NCBI GenBank assembly: GCA_963790585.1
Contig: CAWBOY010000004.1
Coordinates: 496,001-560,000 of the forward strand
Length of the DNA: 64,000 bases
Direction: 5' to 3'
From: CAWBOY01 sp963790585
Lineage (GTDB): Bacteria; Planctomycetota; Planctomycetia; Gemmatales; Gemmataceae
The translations under genes were made by a program, and so were the position numbers. The notes below the pieces were generated by a model, which saw nothing but the letters and a program-made list of their open reading frames with translations, was not told the origin of the DNA and did no database searches. Positions 6,928-14,279 of this stretch are shown here, piece by piece; within the stretch, counting starts at the first letter, position 1, and each line of letters begins with the position of its first letter.

Positions 6928-7012
6928 CATGGCGAACCGGGAGCGTCAGCTCCCGGAGAAAATTTGAGCGAGCGTAAAGCTCGCCGGGAGCTAACGCTCC
7001 CGGCTCGCCATG
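6928..7012. repeat. Palindromic interspersed repeat, family A
   Basis: Outer arms CATGGCGAACCGGGAGCG and CGCTCCCGGCTCGCCATG, with inner CAGCTCCCGG and CCGGGAGCTAA that also pair. Sits in the rplB-rpsS gap, an unusual place for such a large palindrome inside a ribosomal operon. It may also attenuate transcription. Confidence 0.85.
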
Positions 7013-7038
7013 AGAGAGGTCGAAAACGCTTCTTTCCC

Positions 7039-7066
7039 TAGACAAGGTAGTTCGCGGCTTTATAAT
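7039..7066 (+). promoter_or_regulatory. Candidate sigma70-type promoter before rpsS
   Basis: TAGACA at 7039-7044 and a perfect TATAAT at 7061-7066 are separated by 16 bp. A start around 7073 would give a leader of about 20 bases before the rpsS ATG at 7093. It would restart transcription after the large palindrome between rplB and rpsS. Confidence 0.5.
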
Positions 7067-7092
7067 CATTGTTTGCTCTTTGGGGTAGTGCG

Positions 7093-7368
7093 ATGAGTCG
7101 TTCACTGAAAAAAGGCCCGTACGTCGACGAGCGGCTGTTCGCGAAGGTTGAAAAAAACCAGAGCACGAACAACCGCGAGCCCATCAAGACGTGGTCGCGT
7201 GATACCACTGTGGTACCTGAGTTCGTCGCCGTGACGTTTCTCGTCCACAATGGCCGTCAGTTCGTGAAGGTATACATCACGGAAGATATGGTCGGGCACA
7301 AGCTCGGCGAATTCTCTCCGACGCGGACCTTCAAGGGACATAGCGGCGGCAAGGGCAACAAGAAATAA
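7093..7368 (+). CDS. rpsS: 30S ribosomal protein S19
   Basis: S19 forms a dimer with S13 in the head of the small subunit. The start MSRSLKKGPYVDERL is the family's usual N terminus, so the ATG at 7093 is preferred over an in-frame ATG at 7069. TWSRDTTVVPEFVAVTFLVHNGRQFVKVYITEDMVGHKLGEFSPTRTF is almost consensus (quoted in parts: TWSRD, VHNGRQF, MVGHKLGEFSPTRTF). 91 residues, the usual length. It is followed by the initiator tRNA gene, an unusual insertion in the operon, then rplV. Confidence 0.96.
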   Translation: MSRSLKKGPYVDERLFAKVEKNQSTNNREPIKTWSRDTTVVPEFVAVTFLVHNGRQFVKVYITEDMVGHKLGEFSPTRTFKGHSGGKGNKK

Positions 7369-7383
7369 ACTCCGAATATAGTT

Positions 7384-7455
7384 CCCGGGGTGGAGCAGTG
7401 GCAGCTCGCCAGGCTCATAACCTGGAGGTCGTAGGTTCAAATCCTGCCCCCGGAA
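7384..7455 (+). tRNA. Initiator tRNA-fMet (CAU)
   Basis: The acceptor CCCGGGG/CCCCGGA leaves the C1-A72 mismatch that marks bacterial initiator tRNAs. The anticodon loop is CTCATAA, the T loop TTCAAAT, discriminator A, and TGGAGCAG follows the acceptor as in Escherichia coli tRNA-fMet. The anticodon stem ends in A-G-G rather than the canonical G-G-G. It lies between rpsS and rplV on the operon strand, so it would be co-transcribed with ribosomal proteins. Confidence 0.9.
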
Positions 7456-7523
7456 GTATTTTGCGTCGGCCGCGAACTTTAGATGACGGATCCGGGTAGG
7501 CCGGATAGGTGAGGTTTGTACTC

Positions 7524-7886
7524 ATGGAATATCGTGCTCTCCATCGCTTTGCCGACGTGACGGCGCGAAAGCTTCGCCCCTTCGCCACGCTGATACGTGG
7601 TCGAGCGGCTGACGAGGCTCTTGAGCTGCTTCGTTTTCTGCCGAACCGCGGTGCTCGACTTTTGGAGCAGGTCCTCAAGAGCGCGCTCGGCAATGCCGAA
7701 GACCGCGGCGCCCGCGACATCGACGATCTCGTCATCGTCGAATCGTGCATTGATGGCGGCCCGATCATGAAGCGGATCCAGCCGCGCGCTCGCGGCACCG
7801 CTTATCCGATCAAGAAGCGCTACGCTCATATCCGCGTGACGCTTTCGGATCTAGACGAGACGCCGAACGAGGCAGTTGACGAATAA
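7524..7886 (+). CDS. rplV: 50S ribosomal protein L22
   Basis: L22 lines the exit tunnel with its extended hairpin. The 120-residue product begins MEYRALHRFADVTARKLRP, continues with the GRAADEALELLRFLPNRGA core, and ends with the tunnel-loop sequence GPIMKRIQPRARGTAYPIKKR that is diagnostic. The ATG at 7524 follows GGTGAGG and fits the family better than the upstream in-frame ATG at 7509. The acidic last ten residues are a small extension. It is followed by rpsC in standard order. Confidence 0.94.
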   Translation: MEYRALHRFADVTARKLRPFATLIRGRAADEALELLRFLPNRGARLLEQVLKSALGNAEDRGARDIDDLVIVESCIDGGPIMKRIQPRARGTAYPIKKRYAHIRVTLSDLDETPNEAVDE

Positions 7887-7950
7887 GCGGTATTTGAGAT
7901 AGAGAGAGCGGCTAAAGTTCATGGCGCACAAAGTGGGAGTGGTTTGACAC

Positions 7951-8656
7951 ATGGGTCAGAAAGTCAGGCCGACAGGCTTTCGCACGGGAATCATGGTTGA
8001 CTGGTCCAGTACGTGGTACGCCAGCAAGCAGGATTTCGCGGAACTGCTCGTCGAAGACCAGAAGATCCGCAAGTTCGTCAAGAAGCGCTATGCCGAAGCG
8101 ATGATTTCCAAGGTCCGCATCCATCGGACTCGCGAAAAAGTCGTCGTTTATATCCATACCGGCAAGGTCGGCATGATTATCGGCAAGAAGGGGACTGAGG
8201 TCGACAAGCTGACCAAGGAACTCGAGGATCTGTGCCATCGGCACATTGAAGTGAAGACCTTGGAAGTCCATCGCCCCGAGATCGATCCGCAGCTGGTGGC
8301 TCAGGACATCGCCGGTCAGTTGGCGAAGCGTTCGAGCTTTCGTCGCACGATGAAGCGGGCGATCGACACCACCATGGAGGCGGGCGCCAAGGGTATCAAG
8401 ATTCAGATGTCGGGCCGTCTCGGCGGCTCGGAAATGGCTCGTTGTGAAAAAGGCATGGCCGGCAGCATTCCGCTGTCGACTCTGCGGGCTCGTGTGGAAT
8501 ATGGTTTTTGCCGAATCCAAGACCGCTCAAGGCAACATTGGCATCAAGGTCTGGATCAATAACGGTGACTATCTGACAGGGGAGGATCCAACCGATGCCT
8601 CTAATGCCCAAGCGAGTAAAGTTCAGAAAAAGCCACAGGGGCGTGGTAAGAGGTAA
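7951..8656 (+). CDS. rpsC: 30S ribosomal protein S3 (frameshift near 8510)
   Basis: S3 lies at the mRNA entry site. MGQKVRPTGFRTGIM at the start, the KH-domain GKVGMIIGKKGTEVDKL near residue 75, and the C-terminal SGRLGGSEMAR block are clear. At the end of PLSTLRARVEYGF the frame is lost in a run of five T; removing one T restores FAESKTAQGNIGIKVWIN and a total of 234 residues, against 233 in Escherichia coli. Since S3 is essential, the shift is most likely a sequencing error. The restored C terminus overlaps the start of rplP by about 50 bp in another frame. Confidence 0.9.
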
Positions 8657-9018
8657 TGCCCAACGCGGCAATACCGTGAGCTACGGCGAGTTTGGCTTGC
8701 AATCCCTCGAGGGTGGCTGGCTCAGCGCCGAGTCGATCGAAGCCGGGCGTATTACTTGCGCCGCATTCGATTCGCGGCGAAGGTCGATTGTTCATCCGTG
8801 TCTTTCCCCACAAGTCGATCACGGCCATCCCGGCTGAGACGCGTATGGGTAAGGGCAAGGGCGAGCCGGAGTATTGGGCTGCCGTCATCAAGCCCGGCAT
8901 GATCTTGTTCGAGATAGGCGGGTTGCCGGAGACGGCGGCGCGTGACGCACTGGCTCGTGTGGCGTACAAGATGCCGTTCCGTTGCCGTTTCGTGGCACGT
9001 CGGCCCAACGTGGGGTAA
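8604..9018 (+). CDS. rplP: 50S ribosomal protein L16 (frameshift near 8760)
   Basis: L16 organises the aminoacyl-tRNA entry region of the large subunit. The first part, MPKRVKFRKSHRG and VSYGEFGLQSLEGGWL, and the second part, RLFIRVFPHKS and AETRMGKGKGEPEYWAAV, lie in different frames that meet around TTGCGCCGCATTC. Deleting one base gives 137 residues, against 136 in Escherichia coli. As L16 is needed for growth this is probably a read error, not a real break. The start at 8604 matches family N termini; 8595 is in frame too. Its beginning overlaps the end of rpsC. Confidence 0.88.
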
Positions 9019-9024
9019 GGAACG

Positions 9025-9248
9025 ATGAAATCCGCGGAAATTCGTGCCTTGGGTGAAGAGCAGCTCGAGCTGGCCCTCAAAGACACGACCAAGAATCTGT
9101 TCTCGCTCCGCTGCCAGTCGGCGACCGATCGGCTGGAAACGCCGAGCGAGATGAAAAAAGCGCAGGCGTGACATCGCGCGCACTCAAGACGATCATCCGA
9201 GAGCGACAGTTGCTGGCCGAGAAAACGGCCGCCGGTAAGGGGGCGTAA
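9025..9248 (+). CDS. rpmC: 50S ribosomal protein L29 (two frameshifts)
   Basis: L29 is a small helical protein at the tunnel exit. As given, translation stops after MKSAEIRALGEEQLELAL and SEMKKAQA. Dropping one base near 9168 restores RDIAR, and dropping another near 9182 restores LKTIIRERQLLAE, giving 73 residues in all, close to the usual 60-70. The position between rplP and rpsQ is the expected one. Because the gene is too short and too broken for automatic ORF calling it is easily missed. Both errors sit next to GCGC sequence. Confidence 0.82.
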
Positions 9249-9254
9249 CGCGAC

Positions 9255-9590
9255 ATGGTGGATAAAGTCGAACCAGACCAAACGGAAGCCGATCGCGGCC
9301 GACGGCGCACGGAAATCGGCGTGGTCACCAGTGACAAAATGAACAAGACCCGGCGCGTGGAAATCCCGCGCCTCGTCAAACACCCCCGCTATGGCAAGTA
9401 CATCAAGCGGCGCACCATTTGTCACATTCATGACGACAACAACGAGTCGCGCCTGGGCGACACAGTCGAGATCATGGAAACACGGCCAATCTCCAAGCTG
9501 AAGCATTGGCGGCTGATTCGGATCGTCACGAAGGCTCCGGCAACCGTTATGTCTACTGCCGAAACGCCGACGCTGCCGCCGACCGTTTAG
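9255..9590 (+). CDS. rpsQ: 30S ribosomal protein S17
   Basis: S17 is an early 16S rRNA binder with an OB fold. Recognisable features are GVVTSDKMNKTRRVEIPRL, KHPRYGKYIKRRT and the ISKLKHWRLIRIV end. At 111 residues it is longer than the common 80-90, with about 18 extra residues at the N terminus and 15 at the C terminus. It follows rpmC after 6 bp. A 98-bp palindromic repeat separates it from rplN. Confidence 0.93.
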   Translation: MVDKVEPDQTEADRGRRRTEIGVVTSDKMNKTRRVEIPRLVKHPRYGKYIKRRTICHIHDDNNESRLGDTVEIMETRPISKLKHWRLIRIVTKAPATVMSTAETPTLPPTV

Positions 9591-9594
9591 ACTA

Positions 9595-9692
9595 TGTGGC
9601 GGCACGTTTCCAATGTGTCCGTGGGAGAGCGTCGAAATGAGGCCGAATCCCGCAAAAGGCGAGGCCTGGGCACGTTGAAAACGTGCCCCACA
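9595..9692. repeat. Palindromic interspersed repeat, family D
   Basis: Begins TGTGGCGGCACGTTTCCAA and ends GTTGAAAACGTGCCCCACA, an imperfect inverted pair with about 60 bp between. The same GTGGCGGCACGTTTCC core is found at 50393-50514. It sits between rpsQ and rplN inside the ribosomal operon. Confidence 0.75.
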
Positions 9693-9719
9693 AATACACA
9701 GTAAGGATCGGGTGATTCG

Positions 9720-10088
9720 ATGATTCAGATGTATTCCTACCTCGACGTGGCCGACAACACCGGCGCCAAAGAGTGCATGTGTATCAAGGTGCTCGGCGGC
9801 TCACGCAAGCATTACGCCGGGTTGGGTGACATCATCGTTGCCAGCGTCAAGAAAGCCCATCCGGGCGGCGACGTCAAGCAGGGCGACGTCGTCAAAGGCG
9901 TCGTGGTCCGCTGCAAGAAATCGACCCGCCGCAACGACGGCAGTTATGTCCGCTTCGATCGCAACGCCCTCGTGTTGATCGACGCCGACAAAAACCCGCG
10001 CGGAACCCGTATCTTCGGCGCCGTGGCCCGCGAGCTGCGTGAATCGGGCTTCGCTAAAATTGTGACGCTGGCGTCCGAAGTCGTTTAA
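9720..10088 (+). CDS. rplN: 50S ribosomal protein L14
   Basis: L14 takes part in the inter-subunit bridge B8. The 122-residue product starts MIQMYSYLDVADNTGAKECM and contains GDIIVASVKKAHPGGDVKQG and the FDRNALVLIDADKNPRGTRI block (quoted partly), followed by the conserved GAVARELRESGFAKIVTLA end. Length and order are standard. It starts the spc-type part of the cluster and is followed after 28 bp by rplX. Confidence 0.96.
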   Translation: MIQMYSYLDVADNTGAKECMCIKVLGGSRKHYAGLGDIIVASVKKAHPGGDVKQGDVVKGVVVRCKKSTRRNDGSYVRFDRNALVLIDADKNPRGTRIFGAVARELRESGFAKIVTLASEVV

Positions 10089-10116
10089 TCTGAATTGCGT
10101 CCAGAAGGTGTTTACG

Positions 10117-10488
10117 ATGTTGATTCGCAAAGACGACATGGTGGTTGTGGTGACGGGCGACGACGCCGAGGATGGCCGCGCTCGTAAGGTGCTTCGCGTT
10201 CTGATCGACAAGAACAAGATCGTCGTCGAAGGCGTCAATCGTGTTTACAAGCACGTGAAGCCCAACCGCCGCAATCCGCAAGGCGGTCGTCTCTCGATGG
10301 AGATGCCGATCGCTCTGTCGAACGTTATGCTCTTTTGCCCGACGTGCCGGAAGGGCGTTCGAGTCGGCAGGCGTTACACCGAAGAGGGAGCGAAGGAACG
10401 CTTCTGCAAAAAATGCAACGCCATGCTCGGTGTGTTGAGCAAGGCCCGGCCTAAGTATGCCAAAAAGACCACGACCCCGGCCAAGTAA
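10117..10488 (+). CDS. rplX: 50S ribosomal protein L24
   Basis: L24 nucleates assembly of the large subunit. The 123-residue protein has the N-terminal KOW segment MLIRKDDMVVVVTGDDA and the VNRVYKHVKPN strand. Unlike Escherichia coli L24 it keeps a zinc-ribbon pair, CPTC near residue 72 and CKKC near residue 98. The start at 10117, preceded by AGAAGGTG, is preferred over the ATG at 10108. A short Lys/Thr/Pro tail ends the protein. Confidence 0.95.
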   Translation: MLIRKDDMVVVVTGDDAEDGRARKVLRVLIDKNKIVVEGVNRVYKHVKPNRRNPQGGRLSMEMPIALSNVMLFCPTCRKGVRVGRRYTEEGAKERFCKKCNAMLGVLSKARPKYAKKTTTPAK

Positions 10489-10545
10489 TTCTTTATCGAG
10501 ATCCGGGACGCCACGCGTCCCATTGCTGACAGAACGAGAGTGGAC

Positions 10546-11088
10546 ATGGCTCGGCTACAGGACAAATACCAGAAGGAAATCCTTCCTGCCCTCTTGAAGA
10601 AATTCGGGCGGGACAACGTCAACAGCATGCCCAAGCTGCAGAAGATCGTCGTCAACATGGGTGTAGGCGAGGCGCTGCAGGACAAGAACCGCATGCAGCA
10701 ATCGGCCGACCAGCTGACGCAGATCACGGGGCAAAAGGCCCAGATCACCAAGGCCAAGAAGGCCGTGAGCGCGTTTCGCCTTCGCGAGAACAATGAAATC
10801 GGCTGCCGGGTGACGCTTCGCGGCAGGCGGATGTACGAGTTTCTGGATCGTTTGATTTCGATCGCCATGCCTCGTATCCGCGACTTTCGCGGCATCAACC
10901 CGAAGAGCTTCGACGGCAACGGCAACTACAGCCTGGGGCTGGCCGAGCAACAGATCTTCCCGGAGATCGACCCGGACAAGGTAAACTTCGTCCAGGGTAT
11001 GGATGTGACTTTCGTCACGAGCACGCGCAAGGACGATGAGGCCCGCGAACTGCTGCGCGGCTTCGGCATGCCGTTTCGGGAGACCTGA
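10546..11088 (+). CDS. rplE: 50S ribosomal protein L5
   Basis: L5 contacts 5S rRNA and the P-site tRNA. MARLQDKYQKEILPAL is the usual N terminus, followed by MPKLQKIVVNMGVGEA, the ITGQKAQITKAKKA segment and the RDFRGINPKSFDGNGNYSLG loop. 180 residues, the normal length. A GTG six bases upstream is an alternative start. It is intact and stands between rplX and rpsN as in other bacteria. Confidence 0.96.
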   Translation: MARLQDKYQKEILPALLKKFGRDNVNSMPKLQKIVVNMGVGEALQDKNRMQQSADQLTQITGQKAQITKAKKAVSAFRLRENNEIGCRVTLRGRRMYEFLDRLISIAMPRIRDFRGINPKSFDGNGNYSLGLAEQQIFPEIDPDKVNFVQGMDVTFVTSTRKDDEARELLRGFGMPFRET

Positions 11089-11161
11089 AAATAACATGCG
11101 TGCCAGCGCGGCGGCATAGAGTGCCAGCTGCGTTTGGAGCGATCGGAGAGCGAGTCAACGA

Positions 11162-11398
11162 ATGTCAACTACCGCGAAAAACGTGATGTTCCGCAAGCAA
11201 CTGGCCAAGTTGGAAGCCAGCCGCAAGCCGGACTCCAAAGTCAAGATGCCGCCGCGCGAACGGATTCGTATTCGGTTGCGCTGCAAGATTTGCGGCCGAC
11301 CGCGCGCCGTCTATCGGAAGTTCGGCGTGTGCCGTATCTGTTTCCGCAACCTGGCGAGCGACGGGCTCATTCCTGGCGTCATGAAGGCCAGCTGGTAA
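11162..11398 (+). CDS. rpsN: 30S ribosomal protein S14, zinc-binding form
   Basis: S14 lies in the small-subunit head. At 78 residues it is between the short zinc form (61) and the long zinc-free form (about 100). It keeps four cysteines, CKIC and CRIC, spaced as a zinc knuckle around GRPRAVYRKFGV, and the ending NLASDGLIPGVMKASW is canonical. The start is ATG at 11162. About 17 extra residues at the N terminus distinguish it from the standard short form. Confidence 0.94.
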   Translation: MSTTAKNVMFRKQLAKLEASRKPDSKVKMPPRERIRIRLRCKICGRPRAVYRKFGVCRICFRNLASDGLIPGVMKASW

Positions 11399-11414
11399 TA
11401 AAGGTATTCCGCCG

Positions 11415-11861
11415 ATGATGACCGATGCAATCGCCGACATGCTGACCCGCGTGCGAAACGCCAATACAATTGAGCGTCCCGCCGTCGATATGCCGGCCAC
11501 CAAATTCAAAGTCAATATCGCCCAGGTGCTCAAGGAAGAAGGCTTCATCATCGATTATCAGATCGGGATGTTGGTCAAGGACGAACAAGGGCACACGACG
11601 CTGCAGCCGGCAACCGACATGAGCGTGGCTCATATCACCTTGCGCGTCTTCCTGAAGTATGGCCCCGACGGGGAGCGTGTGATTCGTCACATTCAACGCG
11701 CCAGCCGTCCCGGCCGTCGGCTCTATTGGGGACACTCGGATCTCAAGCCGGTCCTCGACGGCCTCGGTATTTACGTTATCAGCACGAGCAAGGGCGTGAT
11801 GAGTGACCGCAAAGCCAAGGCTCAGCGCCTTGGCGGCGAAGTCATTTGCACCGTGTGGTAA
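11415..11861 (+). CDS. rpsH: 30S ribosomal protein S8
   Basis: S8 binds the central domain of 16S rRNA and in some bacteria autoregulates the spc operon. The protein begins MTDAIADMLTRVRNAN after a doubled ATG (11415 and 11418) and ends ISTSKGVMSDRKAKAQRLGG...CTVW, the family's hallmark. The middle part has an insertion around HTTLQPATDMS, giving 148 residues instead of about 130. It lies 16 bp after rpsN and 12 bp before rplF. Confidence 0.95.
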   Translation: MMTDAIADMLTRVRNANTIERPAVDMPATKFKVNIAQVLKEEGFIIDYQIGMLVKDEQGHTTLQPATDMSVAHITLRVFLKYGPDGERVIRHIQRASRPGRRLYWGHSDLKPVLDGLGIYVISTSKGVMSDRKAKAQRLGGEVICTVW

Positions 11862-11873
11862 AAGGGAGCGACG

Positions 11874-12446
11874 ATGTCTCGTATCGGAAAGCAACCCGTC
11901 GCAGTGCCCGATAAAGTCAAGGTTCGGGTCGCCGACGGCAAAGTGTTCGTGGAAGGCCCCAAAGGCAAGCTCGAAATGGCTCACCATCGGACGATCTCGA
12001 TCGTCGTCGATGACTTGGCCAAGACGATCAAGGTCACCCGGCCCAATGACGAGCGCGAGTCGAAGGCTCTTCACGGCCTGACGCGCAGCCTCGTGGCCAA
12101 CATGATCGAGGGCGTGGTCAAGGGTTTCGAGAAGAAGCTCAAGATCGAAGGCATCGGCTACCAGGCGCGCATGGACAAGAAGGCCATTGTTCTGACCGTC
12201 GGCTATGCCAACGCCATCACTCTGATTCCGCCGGAAGGCGTCACGGTCGAACTCGGCAAAGATGCTCAGGGCAAAGTCGACAACACGGCGATTACCGTGA
12301 CCGGCGCTGACAAGCAAAAAGTTGGGCAGTTCGCCGCCGAAGTGCGAGCGGCCCGTAAGCCTGAGCCTTACAAGGGCAAGGGTGTCCGCTACGAAAATGA
12401 GCGCGTCCGTCGTAAGGAAGGCAAGTCCCTGACCAGCGGCGGTTGA
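11874..12446 (+). CDS. rplF: 50S ribosomal protein L6
   Basis: L6 lies near the factor-binding site of the large subunit. The 190-residue product starts MSRIGKQPVAVPDKVKVRV, includes the repeated domain fold and ends with the RKPEPYKGKGVRYENERVRR block followed by KEGK, which is diagnostic. It is a little longer than the usual 177. It is intact, 12 bp after rpsH. Downstream the spacer contains a CCGGTCG/CGGTCGC repeat remnant before rplR. Confidence 0.96.
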   Translation: MSRIGKQPVAVPDKVKVRVADGKVFVEGPKGKLEMAHHRTISIVVDDLAKTIKVTRPNDERESKALHGLTRSLVANMIEGVVKGFEKKLKIEGIGYQARMDKKAIVLTVGYANAITLIPPEGVTVELGKDAQGKVDNTAITVTGADKQKVGQFAAEVRAARKPEPYKGKGVRYENERVRRKEGKSLTSGG

Positions 12447-12552
12447 TCTCGTTCGCCGGTCGACCGCGCTCGCCAGCCCCAAGCGCAAGCACGGGGTGAA
12501 GTCCGCGAGCCGGTCGCTTGCGTTCCGGGTAATGGAGAGTTTCGAGGCTGCT

Positions 12553-13029
12553 ATGAATCATCAAAAGTCCACAGAGAAACGACGCCAGCGCCGCCGTGGC
12601 CGCGTCCGCCGAAAAATCGAGGGCACGACCACCCGGCCGCGGCTGACGATTTTCCGCAGCTCGAAGCATATTTACGCCCAGCTCATCGACGATGAGACAG
12701 GCGCGACTCTGGCCGCCGCGAGCAGCAATCATCCGGACATTCGCGCCACGACCCCTTACGGCGGCAACGTCAAAGCAGCGTCGGCGGTCGGCACGAAGCT
12801 CGCCGAAGCGGCGAAGGCCAAGGGGATTACTCTCGCGGCGTTCGATCGCGGCCATTATAAGTTTCATGGTCGCGTCAAAGCCCTCGCGGAAGCGGCGAAC
12901 GCCGCCGGCCTGAAATGTTCCGAATCGCGGCCAGTCAAGAACCCGCCCGCGGAAGCGCCGGCGGCTGTTGCACCGGCTCCGAAAGCGGAGAAGCCAGCCA
13001 AAGAGCCAAAGGCTCCGAAATCTATATAA
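12553..13029 (+). CDS. rplR: 50S ribosomal protein L18 with C-terminal extension
   Basis: L18 carries 5S rRNA. The core runs from KSTEKRRQRRRGRVRRKIEG through RPRLTIFRSSKHIYAQLIDD to the FDRGHYKFHGRVKALAEAAN end at about residue 120. It is then followed by roughly 38 residues of Ala, Pro, Lys and Glu (PAEAPAAVAPAPKAEKPAKE), which is not usual for L18. The ATG at 12553 follows GAGG at good spacing and fits the family; earlier in-frame ATGs do not. The stop codon lies in a family B palindromic repeat, so the tail may come from repeat or spacer sequence read into the frame. Confidence 0.92.
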   Translation: MNHQKSTEKRRQRRRGRVRRKIEGTTTRPRLTIFRSSKHIYAQLIDDETGATLAAASSNHPDIRATTPYGGNVKAASAVGTKLAEAAKAKGITLAAFDRGHYKFHGRVKALAEAANAAGLKCSESRPVKNPPAEAPAAVAPAPKAEKPAKEPKAPKSI

Positions 13030-13084
13030 CCGCCGGCAAGCCGGCGGTCTTGATTCACCGCCGGCAAGCCGGCGGCTATATAAA
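13023..13084. repeat. Palindromic interspersed repeat, family B
   Basis: Two copies of the self-complementary CCGCCGGCAAGCCGGCGG joined by TCTTGATTCA and bounded by TATATAA on both sides. A second element of the same build lies at 31211-31295. It overlaps the last codons of rplR. Confidence 0.85.
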
Positions 13085-13138
13085 GACTAATTTAGTGGCA
13101 CGAACGATCATTCCTACGGTTTAGAATAGAAGTCGATC

Positions 13139-13636
13139 ATGGCGCGAGAACGTGACGGACGGCAGGACGGTTTGGAAGATCGCGTGGTGAAGATTCGCCG
13201 TTGCGCCGCCGTGGTAAAGGGCGGACGACGGTTCAGCTTCAACGCGCTCGTCGTCGTCGGCGATAACAAGGGCCGCGTGGCTTCCGGCTATGGCAAAGCC
13301 AACGAAGTTCCGCCCGCCGTCGAAAAGGCAACAAAGGACGCGCAAGAGTCGATGAAGCGCCAGAAGCGGATCTCGCTTCGCGGTGATACGATTCCTCATC
13401 GCGTCGTCGGTCGATACGGCGCTAGCCGGGTCGTTTTGGTGCCGGCCGGTCCGGGTACTGGCGTCAAAGCCGGCCCAGGCGTGCGTGATGTGCTGCAATG
13501 CTGCGGCATCCGCAACATCCTGACCAAGGTTCACGGCAGCTCGAATCCCCTCAACCTGGTTAAGGCAACCATTCAGGGCTTGTTGCTCCTTCGGACCCGC
13601 GAAGATGTGGCACGGCTGCGAGGAGTGACTCTCTAA
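13139..13636 (+). CDS. rpsE: 30S ribosomal protein S5
   Basis: S5 contributes to decoding fidelity and the mRNA entry. The product of 165 residues shows LEDRVVKIRRCAAVVKGGRR, FNALVVVGDNKGRVASGYGK and the GTGVKAGPGVRDVLQCCGIR segment, all consensus. The stop overlaps the start of rplO as TAATG, which points to translational coupling. rpmD (L30), which often sits between rpsE and rplO, is missing, as in several other phyla. Confidence 0.96.
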   Translation: MARERDGRQDGLEDRVVKIRRCAAVVKGGRRFSFNALVVVGDNKGRVASGYGKANEVPPAVEKATKDAQESMKRQKRISLRGDTIPHRVVGRYGASRVVLVPAGPGTGVKAGPGVRDVLQCCGIRNILTKVHGSSNPLNLVKATIQGLLLLRTREDVARLRGVTL

Positions 13637-14142
13637 TGGATCTTTCAACACTCAGTCATGGCGTCAAGAAACGCAAACTGAAAAAGCGCGTCGGTCGCGG
13701 CGTCGGCTCAGGCCACGGCAAGACGGCCTCGCGCGGTGCCAAGGGCCAGTGGGCCAGCGCTGGTGCCAAGAAGCCAACTTCGGTCTTCGAAGGCGGCCAG
13801 ATGCAGCTGTTCCGCCGCATCCCGAAGCGCGGCTTCAGCCACGCCTCCTGGGATTCCAAGTTTCATATCGTCAACGTTGGCGACCTTGATGCCCATTTCA
13901 AGGACGGCGACATCGTCGATATCGAAGCCTTGAAAAACGCTGGCTTGGCGAATGGCCCATCGGACGGCATTCGTATCCTCGGCCACGGCGATCTCACGCA
14001 CAAGCTGACGATCAAGGCTCATCACTTCTCCAAGTCCGCGGACGAGAAGATCAAAGCCAAGGGCGGCACGACCGAAGTCATTCCGCCGCCGAGCAAGCCA
14101 GTTCGCAACAAGATGAAGCCGAAGAAGGCGAAGAAGGTTTAG
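13636..14142 (+). CDS. rplO: 50S ribosomal protein L15
   Basis: L15 is a late assembly protein of the large subunit. The N-terminal part has the glycine-rich signature KKRVGRGVGSGHGKTASRG and KGQWASAGAKK, followed by FEGGQMQLFRRIPKRGF, all typical. The last 20 residues are Lys/Pro-rich. 168 residues against the usual 144-150. It is translationally coupled to rpsE and followed by a family A palindrome before secY. Confidence 0.96.
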   Translation: MDLSTLSHGVKKRKLKKRVGRGVGSGHGKTASRGAKGQWASAGAKKPTSVFEGGQMQLFRRIPKRGFSHASWDSKFHIVNVGDLDAHFKDGDIVDIEALKNAGLANGPSDGIRILGHGDLTHKLTIKAHHFSKSADEKIKAKGGTTEVIPPPSKPVRNKMKPKKAKKV

Positions 14143-14152
14143 ATCTGATTTA

Positions 14153-14215
14153 GCGAGCCGGGAGCGTGAGCGACCGGAGTTTTCAAACCTCCGGTCGCTC
14201 ACGCTCCCGGCTCGC
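14153..14215. repeat. Palindromic interspersed repeat, family A
   Basis: A nearly perfect hairpin: GCGAGCCGGGAGCGTGAGCG then ACCGGAG, a short TTTTCAAAC loop, and the complement CTCCGGTCGCTCACGCTCCC ending GGCTCGC. This is the cleanest copy of family A in the window. Confidence 0.9.
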
Positions 14216-14279
14216 TTTCGGACAAGCGCAGGACGGCGACGAGGCGGAATTCGATTCGCCTCCCAGGGGAAGGAAGATC

